Assembly (NCBI GenBank): GCA_964649745.1
Contig: CAZYQI010000031.1
Location: 1-35,972, forward strand
DNA: 35,972 nucleotides
Reading direction: 5' to 3'
Origin: CAZEHS01 sp964649745
GTDB taxonomy: Bacteria > Bacillota > Clostridia > Peptostreptococcales > Acidaminobacteraceae
The translations under genes were made by a program, and so were the position numbers. This document shows positions 7,629 through 14,147 of the stretch, in pieces. The first letter of the stretch is position 1. Each line of letters starts with the position of its first letter. A model generated the notes under the pieces. The model saw nothing but the letters and a program-made list of their open reading frames with translations. It was not told where the DNA came from and made no database searches.

Positions 7629-8366
7629 ATGTTTATCAAAAAATTATTTCCAAACGGTTTAAGATCGCTATCAGGATTCATACTCCTCGTATTGGCATTT
7701 GCCATGATGGAGCCCCTTGTCGGCGCAATCTCCGTACAAGCGGAGACTGTCACTCAGGAGCAGATGACGGCCCTGCAGCAGCAGGAGGAGGTTGCCCGCC
7801 AAGCAAAGGAAGAAGCAGAACGCATACAGGCAATTGAAGCCGTGAAAGCGGAATTCAGGGCCTCCGGCACCACGCTGGACCTGAATGCCATCCCGGATTC
7901 CACTCTGGATCTGGCGAAGGGGATCAAGGAGGCAACGCCCCTTGATCTCAGAAGTGCACTGGCCGCCGCCGTCTATTCACGAAAGTTCAATTTGCGTCCA
8001 TCCCTGCTTTTGGCGGTGATCAGCAAAGAGAGTAACTTTCACCAGTTCTCGGTGGGCAGCCACAGAGACCGGGGGTATATGCAGATCATTCCGCCCACAG
8101 AACGGTTTATGATGCGCAACTACGGAAACGCCCTGGGGCTTGAATATAATCCTGAGCGGATATTCGATCCGGAGTACAACCTCGGTCTGGGAGCCGCCTA
8201 CCTTGGGGGGATGCTGGCGGAATACGGAAATATCGATCAGGTTCTTACAGAATATAACCGCGGTGAGGGCCGGACGGAGAATTATTTCCAGAGGAACAAC
8301 TCCTATAGCACATCCTATTCAAGAAAGGTGCTGGAGCTTGAACAGCAGTATTCCGGTCTGAACTAA
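7629..8366 (+). CDS. Secreted lytic transglycosylase, SLT domain
   Basis: Cleaves peptidoglycan glycan strands outside the membrane. The 245-residue protein has an N-terminal signal or anchor (basic MFIKKLFPNGLR, hydrophobic 15-30, possible cleavage after VQA-E near residue 38), an acidic, Gln-rich helix (40-75), then a goose-lysozyme-like SLT domain (about 110-240). The catalytic Glu is E134 in ISKESNF; the downstream RGYMQIIP and TEYNRG motifs are the usual companions. AGGAAAGGTG precedes ATG. It is monocistronic, with the terminator at 8377. Confidence 0.88.
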   Translation: MFIKKLFPNGLRSLSGFILLVLAFAMMEPLVGAISVQAETVTQEQMTALQQQEEVARQAKEEAERIQAIEAVKAEFRASGTTLDLNAIPDSTLDLAKGIKEATPLDLRSALAAAVYSRKFNLRPSLLLAVISKESNFHQFSVGSHRDRGYMQIIPPTERFMMRNYGNALGLEYNPERIFDPEYNLGLGAAYLGGMLAEYGNIDQVLTEYNRGEGRTENYFQRNNSYSTSYSRKVLELEQQYSGLN

Positions 8367-8376
8367 GCGTGTAAAA

Positions 8377-8412
8377 CCCCAGGGCTCGTTATGGAAGCCC
8401 TGGGGTCCTGTT
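8377..8412. terminator. Bidirectional terminator between convergent genes
   Basis: CCCCAGGGCT / AGCCCTGGGG perfect 10-bp stem with a 9-nt loop. On the plus strand it is followed by TCCTGTTATTT; on the minus strand by GGTTTTA. It serves both the transglycosylase and the selenoprotein gene. Confidence 0.8.
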
Positions 8413-8743
8413 ATTTCACGAACTGATGTCCACAGTGGGGACAAGTGATCTTTAACCGCCCTTTATCCGTTGGCGTGCGAAGGCTTTTGCCGCACTGTGG
8501 GCAGGGGGAAACCTGGTATCTTAACGCCTGTTCGATCTTTGCCTTATCAAGCCCGACGATGAACTGCCCGTTGATTTCAAAGGCCGGTACCCCCATGATC
8601 TTCTGAGTGGCCAATAGCTTTCGGGCATCGTGGTCCTGTGTGATGTCCCGTTCGATGTAAGGGATATGCTTTTCTGACAGAAAAGCCTTTGCAGTTTTAC
8701 AGTGGGGTCATGTGGGGCTGGTAAAAACAGTGATGGAATCCAT
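8411..8743 (-). CDS. Glutaredoxin-like selenoprotein with C-terminal zinc ribbon (UGA = Sec at codon 12)
   Basis: Small thiol/selenol redox protein of 110 residues if the in-frame TGA at 8710-8708 is read as selenocysteine. ATG at 8743 has a perfect AAGGAGG site 7 nt upstream. Translation gives MDSITVFTSPT-U-PHCKTAKAF, so Sec12 replaces the first Cys of the glutaredoxin CPHC motif and Cys15 remains. The fold continues after the stop: IPYIERDITQDHDARKLL, GVPAFEINGQFIVG with the cis-Pro of the TVP-like loop, then ALRY. A C-terminal CPQCGK...CPHCGHQF pair (from about residue 84) looks like a small zinc ribbon, unusual for glutaredoxins. A hairpin after the UGA (8668-8686) is in the right place for a bacterial SECIS. 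A frameshift or dead gene is unlikely because the frame is intact on both sides. Selenocysteine glutaredoxins are known in Clostridia. Confidence 0.88.
8668..8686 (-). promoter_or_regulatory. Candidate SECIS hairpin
   Basis: The minus strand reads GCTTTTCTGTCAGAAAAGC, a 7-bp stem GCTTTTC/GAAAAGC with loop UGUCA (the stem could tighten further). It begins 21 nt after the UGA codon, which places the apical loop in the 16-37-nt range usual for bacterial SECIS elements that recruit SelB. Confidence 0.7.
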
Positions 8744-8790
8744 GGCAGCACCTCCTTGGGCTGTACATACCCTGAGTGAGGGCTCCTTAA

Positions 8791-8809
8791 CCAGAATCAA
8801 CCGTTCTGG
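8791..8809. promoter_or_regulatory. Inverted repeat between divergent genes
   Basis: CCAGAA - 7 nt - TTCTGG lies between the divergent selenoprotein gene and the PAS protein gene. It could be an operator or a short hairpin; I cannot assign a regulator, and I see no clear -35/-10 pair around it. Confidence 0.3.
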
Positions 8810-8884
8810 CTAAAGCGGAGGAATTCTGATAAAATGATTTTATTGACGACTGGATCATTGATCAGCATCACGGAGGGAATCAAA

Positions 8885-10972
8885 ATGGCAGAACCCGGAT
8901 ATTACAATCGGCTTAACGCTTCCGAACCCACAAATGGGGAAGTGAGCGTGCTCACTGTCAGATTCGAAGAGGATCTGGAAGAGGAATTTCAGGAATCCGT
9001 AAAGGATGCCCTGTTAAAAAGCCATAGAACCGGTTTGGTGGTGTTGGCGCTGGTATGCGCCGGATATGCGCTGTTGGATTGGCTTATCATGCCGGAGTTG
9101 CGGTACCTGGTGTGGTCCATCCGTTTTCTGGGAATTCTCCCCTTCGCCATGATAGCCATTATCCTGACATATTGGAAGCCGGTGCAGGACTACAGCGCAT
9201 TCCTCTCTGTGGGTGGACTGATTATCAGCAGCGCGGGAACCATCACCATGATGGTATTTGCCCCACCCTCCGTTTCGGGTGCTTATTTTGCAGGTTTGCT
9301 GATTCATATCATGCTTTGCTTCGGAATTTTCAGGCTGGAGTTTGTTGCATCCATGATTTGCGGGGGTGTCATGCTGGCCTTGTATAATGCCGGGGCAGTG
9401 ATCTTCGGTAACTTTTCCATGGACACCCTTCTTTTGCACAACTTCGTTTTCGTAACCGGAACGGCTTTGGGCGGAGCACAGTCATACACGAGGAATCAAT
9501 TGGTGCGCGAATTATACCTTGTGGAACGGCGGCGAGGAGATGCTCCGGTCCAATCACCTGAAGCGGTACATAAGGAATCCGAAGCGGCGCCTTCCCCGTT
9601 TTGGGAGGCGTCGGCAGTGGCAGATTCACCGGCCATTTTTCAGGAAGATGTGTTCAAGTCCATTGAACTGGAAGTTTTAAGCAAAAAAACGGAGGAAACC
9701 ACTGCCGCAGTCCGCAGTGCTGAGCGAGAACAGGCTCTTGAGCAGGAACTCAAAGGTGCCGGTCAGCTTTTCAATCTCTTCATGGAGCGGATATCCGATG
9801 TTGTTTGGTTTACCGATCCGGATGGCCGTTTTCTGTATGTATCCCCATCGTCGGAGCGGATATGGGGTCACAGCGCCAAGGACCTTTTAAAAAAGAATTT
9901 TCGTGAGCTTCTCACCCGGGACAGCTTTGAATATTTCAATGCCGAGGTGAAGGCGGCCAACCGGGTTTCCGGTGGATCTCTGCGGCCCATAGATTTGGAA
10001 ATAGTAACAAAAAATCGGGTGATTAAGACCGGGGAAACCGTGGCTCTGGCTTTCCAAGATCATGCGATCTATGGCAGCGGCATCATTGGCGTGACCCGGG
10101 ATATGACGTACCGCCGCAAAACCGAGCTTGAGCTGAAAAAATTCAATGAAGAACTGGAATCTCTTATAAAAAAGCGATCGGGAGAGCTTGAGGATACCCT
10201 GAAACGCCTCCGGAGTATGGAAGAAGCCATGAAGGTGACAGATGCGCCGGAGTGTCTCGATGAACCACCGGCGATACGTTATCTACGGGGAAATCTTGAT
10301 GCGCTTCACCGCCAGCTTCTACAACTTCGGGAGGCGACGCACCAGCTTAAGGGTATTTACAGCATCAAATCCATGCGGAAAGAGGATCTGGAGCAGTATC
10401 TGGTTCTTGTGGAGTCCCTGACCAATCAGATAGACGTAGGGCTGAGAGACAGCCTGGATCATCTTTATCCCAAGGCGGCACCGGGACATAAGCCAGGGAA
10501 AGCAGAGCTGAAAAGAGCGTTCCGCTTTCGACTGGGTGACTATATCGAGCAGGTGCTCATCGGTTTCGGAGGCCGATTCAAGAAGGCCAGGCACATGGTG
10601 GATATCGACTGCCCCGATGCCATTGAGGTTTTTGGGGATCCAGAGCTCTATTCGCAGATGCTGAACGCATTGGTGTCCTATTCTCTGGACATCGGTTTAG
10701 CGGGGGTTGTCGGCGGAGGAATTGAAATCCAGGTTTACGAGCAGAAGGGAAATCTGGTGCTGATGTATAGGGACAATGGGAAAGGTCTCACAGCAGAAGC
10801 TCTGGACCAGCTTTTCGAGAAGCCTTATCAGGACAGTGCTGACGTTACCAGCCTCCAGCGAGCCCGTGACATTGTCCGAGACGAGCTGGACGGAGAGTTC
10901 CGGCTCAATTCCCAGGAGGGTTCCCTCGTTTTCGAAATAGAAATTCCCATAGATCAGGGGAAAATTGCATAG
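8885..10972 (+). CDS. Membrane PAS sensor with degenerate histidine-kinase-type ATPase domain
   Basis: Probable signalling protein of 695 residues. After an acidic N-terminus, six hydrophobic segments lie at about 50-70, 78-96, 105-125, 132-149, 153-175 and 182-198; a linker (200-290) leads to one PAS domain (about 293-410, VVWFTDPDGRFLYVSPSSERIWGH), a coiled coil (LELKKFNEELESLIKKRSGELE), and a C-terminal HATPase-like domain. The DNGKGL glycine motif of the ATP lid is present, but the N box reads QMLNALVSYS, where the usual second Asn-Ala is Tyr-Ser, and no classical H-box HExRTP is seen. It may therefore be a pseudokinase or use another phosphoacceptor such as the His in EATHQLKG. ATG 8885 has GGAGGG 7 nt upstream, better than the longer reading from 8834. 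The ligand is unknown. Confidence 0.75.
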   Translation: MAEPGYYNRLNASEPTNGEVSVLTVRFEEDLEEEFQESVKDALLKSHRTGLVVLALVCAGYALLDWLIMPELRYLVWSIRFLGILPFAMIAIILTYWKPVQDYSAFLSVGGLIISSAGTITMMVFAPPSVSGAYFAGLLIHIMLCFGIFRLEFVASMICGGVMLALYNAGAVIFGNFSMDTLLLHNFVFVTGTALGGAQSYTRNQLVRELYLVERRRGDAPVQSPEAVHKESEAAPSPFWEASAVADSPAIFQEDVFKSIELEVLSKKTEETTAAVRSAEREQALEQELKGAGQLFNLFMERISDVVWFTDPDGRFLYVSPSSERIWGHSAKDLLKKNFRELLTRDSFEYFNAEVKAANRVSGGSLRPIDLEIVTKNRVIKTGETVALAFQDHAIYGSGIIGVTRDMTYRRKTELELKKFNEELESLIKKRSGELEDTLKRLRSMEEAMKVTDAPECLDEPPAIRYLRGNLDALHRQLLQLREATHQLKGIYSIKSMRKEDLEQYLVLVESLTNQIDVGLRDSLDHLYPKAAPGHKPGKAELKRAFRFRLGDYIEQVLIGFGGRFKKARHMVDIDCPDAIEVFGDPELYSQMLNALVSYSLDIGLAGVVGGGIEIQVYEQKGNLVLMYRDNGKGLTAEALDQLFEKPYQDSADVTSLQRARDIVRDELDGEFRLNSQEGSLVFEIEIPIDQGKIA

Positions 10973-10979
10973 GAATTTT

Positions 10980-11297
10980 CTCAGACTGATGAAAAAGACT
11001 ATCCAGAAGAAAAACCCTCTGTGCGGAGCAACCTAACGGAGGTTGGCAAGAAAATAGAACGAGGTCTGTAGCCGTTAGAAATTCACTGTTCTGATTCAGC
11101 AGGCTGCACGAATCTTGATTCGTTGCAGATCGCTAATGTCTCAAAGGGCTCAACCAATCCAAATCTGAGATTTGGTTATTGTGTTGAAGACCGTGAGGCC
11201 CGAAGTGAGTTTGAATTTCTGCGAAAGACCTGTTCGTTATTTTCTCCAACCGAGAGTTCAAAGTTGCGTAGTACAGAGGGTTTTTCTTCAAGCTGAG
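10980..11297 (+). mobile_element. 318-bp non-coding TIR element, copy A (MITE-like)
   Basis: About 96% identical to the inverted copy B at 15585-15902; I count about 12 differences, nearly all transitions, with A carrying the A/T variants. The outer ends form imperfect terminal inverted repeats (CTCAGACTGATGAAAAAG against CTCAGCTTGAAGAAAAAC), and an inner perfect 17-bp pair, GAAGAAAAACCCTCTGT / ACAGAGGGTTTTTCTTC. Further matching segments (GGTTGG/CCAACC, AGAAATTCA/TGAATTTCT) and two internal hairpins (CGAATC/GATTCG; CCAAATC/GATTTGG) let the whole element fold back on itself. No ORF of note. It sits right after the PAS gene stop codon and before a terminator hairpin. A structured RNA is an alternative reading. 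Confidence 0.85.
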
Positions 11298-11341
11298 AAA
11301 ATTTCTATTGGAGACGATAGAAATTTTCTTCTTTTATTTAA
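11297..11341 (+). terminator. Intrinsic terminator beyond element copy A
   Basis: GAAAATTTCTAT / ATAGAAATTTTC perfect 12-bp stem, 8-nt loop, then TTCTTTTATTT. A shorter related hairpin, GAAAATT / AATTTTC, overlaps the PAS gene stop codon at about 10959-10980 on the other side of the element, suggesting that the element split or duplicated one terminator. Confidence 0.8.
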
Positions 11342-11489
11342 ATAAGTATCCACAGAATTTTCAAAATACTTTGCCCGGATAGAGTGGGCATAAGCCAAGC
11401 GGAAATATCCGCCCAGGCTGGAGTGCATGAATATCCGAGGGAAGAGAAGCAAATTGTAAATATCCATACAATCAGCCAAATTCAAGGCG

Positions 11490-11517
11490 TTGCTTTAGTT
11501 CAGGCACGGGCTATAAT
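11490..11517 (+). promoter_or_regulatory. SigA promoter of the chemoreceptor-like gene
   Basis: TTGCTT (11490-11495), 16-bp spacer, TATAAT (11512-11517), 42 bp before the GTG start. The remaining gap from 11342 to 11489 has no gene I can support; it contains short inverted repeats (GCGG/CCGC near 11400; CGGATA/TATCCG spanning about 11375-11438) of unknown meaning. Confidence 0.7.
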
Positions 11518-11559
11518 GAATTAGAGCCATGAATAAAATGGTATATAAAGGAAGAAGGG

Positions 11560-13311
11560 GTGTGTGATCTGGTGGGCGGAATGTGGATTGTGATTTCCCT
11601 GGTCGAACTGGGCATTATCTTTTATCTGATCAGGCGGTTGCGAAAACCGGTTGCCGATGTCGCCGACATGTCGGGAAGTGAAAGAAAAGAATGTCGGACA
11701 GATATCTACAAGTCACTGTCCAGTGATTATATGCGTCTGATCGGCGAGTTTGCCTTTTCAGTGGAAGAGCTTCAGTTGGAAATGGAAGAGGTTCTGAACC
11801 GCATTGAAAACCTGACGGCGTATTCGGAGGAGCAGTCCGCGGGGCTGCAGTCCACCGGCTCTCTGGTGGACCGGGTCTATAAGCAGGTTGAGAATCATTC
11901 CGCATCGGCGGCCGGGCTTGCAGCTTCGGCTAAGGCGGCCAATGAGCAGGTTATCGAAAAGCGGAAAGAAATCATGGATACCGTGGAGGCATTCAAGAAT
12001 CTGGAGATCGCCCTTAAAGACTCCATATCCCATGTGGATCGTTTGGAGGCTATCACGATTCAGGCAGAGGAAATGGTGCGGGGAATCGACCGGATATCCG
12101 GTCAGACCAATCTTCTGGCGCTTAACGCATCCATCGAGGCGGCGCGGGCCGGTGAGCACGGCAAGGGCTTCGCCGTAGTGGCGGAGGAGGTCCGGAAGCT
12201 TTCGTCGGAGACCGCAGAGGTGGTTCGGAACATCACGGAGCTGATCAAAGCCATTGTCCAGATTGCCCGAAAGACAAAGGATGGCATGGGAGAAGGCGTT
12301 CACGAAATCGACCGGCAGTCCCTGCGGCTGGATCAGGCAGTATCAGGGCTTCATGAAGTGGAAGATGCCACCCGGCAGGCGGCCGGTGGAAACCGGGCAT
12401 TTGCTGATGAGATGCATCAGCTGATGTCCTCTTTCTCCGAGGCAAGGGAGCTGGTCATGAACCTTGCCCAAGGGGTTGAAGAGGCGGCGGAAACCACGGG
12501 GGAGATCAGTCACGCCATAGAGGGTGAAAACCGTTCTGTTGCGGTGATGAGCAAGGCGCTGAGCCGCCTGGAGGATCTTAACTTCAGCTTTGACGGCCAA
12601 CTCAGGGACGTTCCCCAGTCCGGCGGACGCAGGAAGATCGTTCTGGCCACATCCCCTTATGCCCCATACATACTATTCAACCGAAAAACCAATCATGTGG
12701 AGGGCATTGACATCGACCTCCTCCGGGAGATACTGAACCGTAAGGGACTGGAGCTGGTGGCGTATATTACCCCATGGGATACCGCCCTGCGGATGATACG
12801 GGAGGGTGCCTGCGATCTGATCCCCAACATAAGCCGGGACAGCGAACGGGAGAAAACCATGAATTTCTCCGCATCCTATCGGAATGAGGAAGCCTTCGGA
12901 TTTTACGTGCGAAGCGATTCAGACATGCGGATCAGCAGGCTGGAGGATCTGAAGGGCAAACGGGTGGGCGTCATTCAGGGGTATACCTATTTCCCGGCCT
13001 TCGACAAGGATTCCACCATCCGCAAGGAGGCCTCCATCAACGAGGAAACCCTGTTCAAGCGACTGATGAAGGGGCAGGTGGAGGCGGTCATCATGGATCG
13101 GTATTCAGGGGATTACCACCTGAATTCTTCCCTGAAGGGCCAGGGATTTGAGCGGGCGGCCTATGTTGAAACCGTACACCGGGAGAATGTGAGCAACATG
13201 GCCTTCACCCGGGCAAAGGATATGGGCGATGTTATCGGGATTTTCAACGAAGGGTTCAAGGAGCTTCAGCAGGACGGAACCCTGGACCGTATCGTGAAAA
13301 AATACATATGA
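11560..13311 (+). CDS. Chemoreceptor-like protein with C-terminal solute-binding (SBP_bac_3) domain
   Basis: 583 residues. A single hydrophobic segment (8-25) is followed by a long helical region containing the highly conserved MCP signalling hairpin (about 174-215: IDRISGQTNLLALNASIEAA then RAGEHGKGFAVVAEEVRKLS). The hairpin helices run to about 340. From about 357 comes a family-3 extracellular-type solute-binding domain (KIVLATSPYAPYILF, GIDIDLLREIL, DLIPNISRDSEREKTMNFSA, LEDLKGKRVGVIQGYTYF, to the C-terminal DGTLDRIVKKYI), of the kind that binds amino acids. Normal MCPs put sensor before membrane and hairpin after; here the sensor follows the hairpin, so both lie on the same, presumably cytoplasmic, side. 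GTG 11560 has AAGGA 7 nt upstream; GTG 11572 is also possible. Confidence 0.87.
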   Translation: MCDLVGGMWIVISLVELGIIFYLIRRLRKPVADVADMSGSERKECRTDIYKSLSSDYMRLIGEFAFSVEELQLEMEEVLNRIENLTAYSEEQSAGLQSTGSLVDRVYKQVENHSASAAGLAASAKAANEQVIEKRKEIMDTVEAFKNLEIALKDSISHVDRLEAITIQAEEMVRGIDRISGQTNLLALNASIEAARAGEHGKGFAVVAEEVRKLSSETAEVVRNITELIKAIVQIARKTKDGMGEGVHEIDRQSLRLDQAVSGLHEVEDATRQAAGGNRAFADEMHQLMSSFSEARELVMNLAQGVEEAAETTGEISHAIEGENRSVAVMSKALSRLEDLNFSFDGQLRDVPQSGGRRKIVLATSPYAPYILFNRKTNHVEGIDIDLLREILNRKGLELVAYITPWDTALRMIREGACDLIPNISRDSEREKTMNFSASYRNEEAFGFYVRSDSDMRISRLEDLKGKRVGVIQGYTYFPAFDKDSTIRKEASINEETLFKRLMKGQVEAVIMDRYSGDYHLNSSLKGQGFERAAYVETVHRENVSNMAFTRAKDMGDVIGIFNEGFKELQQDGTLDRIVKKYI

Positions 13312-13320
13312 TACAATAGG

Positions 13321-13350
13321 CTGAGAGGAAACACCCTCTCAGTCTTTTTT
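13321..13350 (+). terminator. Intrinsic terminator
   Basis: CTGAGAG / CTCTCAG stem, then TCTTTTTT. It lies between the chemoreceptor-like gene and rluF, 11 bp before the rluF start, so the ribosome site of rluF (GGAGGA) lies just beyond it. Confidence 0.82.
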
Positions 13351-13361
13351 GGAGGATAATC

Positions 13362-14072
13362 ATGCGAATAAATAAGCTGCTGTCCGATTGGGGCTTTTGT
13401 TCACGCAGGAAAGCGGACACCTTGATAGAGGAAGGGCGGGTCACCGTCAACGGTGTTCCTGCTGTTCTGGGAACACAGGCGGAGGTGACGGATGCCATTG
13501 CTGTGGATGGGAAAAACATCAGCCCGGGAGGCGAGAAGATCTATATTGCCTTGAACAAGCCCCGGGGTATCGAGTGTACCGCCGATCCCCGTGTGAAGGA
13601 CAACATCGTCAACTTCGTAGGGCACGATACCCGGCTGTATCCCATCGGCCGCCTGGATAAGGAATCGGAGGGACTCATTTTCCTGACCAACGATGGAGAG
13701 TTCGCTGATTTCATCATGCGGGCCGCCAACTTTCACGAAAAGGAGTACGAGGTCCGGATCGACCGTCCCGTGATGGCAGATTTCCTGACCCGAATGGCCG
13801 CCGGTGTGGATCTGGAGGGACGCATCACCCGGCCTGCAGTGGTCACACAGGTTCAAAAAGACCGGTTTCGCATCATCCTTACCCAGGGGATGAACCGTCA
13901 GATACGGCGTATGTGTGAGGCATTGGGATGCAAGGTGCTGCGTCTTGTACGCATACGGATCATGGCCATCACCCTAGGGGACCTGCCCAGCGGCAAATGG
14001 CGCAATCTGAAGCCGGACGAGGTGGCGGCGGTTTATAAGAGCGGCACCGGAGGGGACTTCGACCCCCGTTAA
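13362..14072 (+). CDS. rluF: 23S rRNA pseudouridine synthase, RluF-like
   Basis: Isomerises a uridine in rRNA to pseudouridine. The 236-residue protein has an N-terminal S4 RNA-binding domain (MRINKLLSDWGFCSRRKADT, residues 1-50) and the RsuA/RluB/E/F catalytic domain with ALNKPRGIECT and the active-site Asp99 in GRLDKESEG. MRAANFHEKEYEV and GMNRQIRRMCEALG resemble E. coli RluF (U2604) more than RluB. The G-GAGGA site lies 6-7 nt upstream of ATG. Assignment to RluF rather than a sister paralogue is probable, not certain. Confidence 0.86.
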   Translation: MRINKLLSDWGFCSRRKADTLIEEGRVTVNGVPAVLGTQAEVTDAIAVDGKNISPGGEKIYIALNKPRGIECTADPRVKDNIVNFVGHDTRLYPIGRLDKESEGLIFLTNDGEFADFIMRAANFHEKEYEVRIDRPVMADFLTRMAAGVDLEGRITRPAVVTQVQKDRFRIILTQGMNRQIRRMCEALGCKVLRLVRIRIMAITLGDLPSGKWRNLKPDEVAAVYKSGTGGDFDPR

Positions 14073-14147
14073 GCTTTCGTAACAACTGCCACAACAGACG
14101 AAAGTTCTGGAATAATAATGATGGAATCTATTTTAAGGGAGGCAGCC

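Noticed and set aside
8708..8710. The in-frame TGA as a sequencing error or pseudogene
   Set aside because: The frame is intact on both sides, the TGA replaces precisely the active-site Cys, and a suitable hairpin follows.
8521..8751. 76-codon minus-strand frame overlapping the glutaredoxin
   Set aside because: It is the +1-type shadow of the selenoprotein; only the 8743-8411 frame has glutaredoxin and zinc-ribbon content.
10980..11297. The 318-bp element as a group II intron (group IIC introns also insert after terminators) or as a complete IS
   Set aside because: There is no GTGCG 5' end, no reverse transcriptase, no transposase, and clear terminal inverted repeats are present, which fits a non-autonomous transposon better.
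11288..11485. 65-codon minus-strand frame; within it the stretch TGCACTCCAGCCTGGGCG resembles the human Alu consensus
   Set aside because: The frame has no ribosome site or family resemblance and overlaps a terminator. The 18-nt Alu resemblance stands alone in bacterial sequence and is best taken as chance, not contamination.
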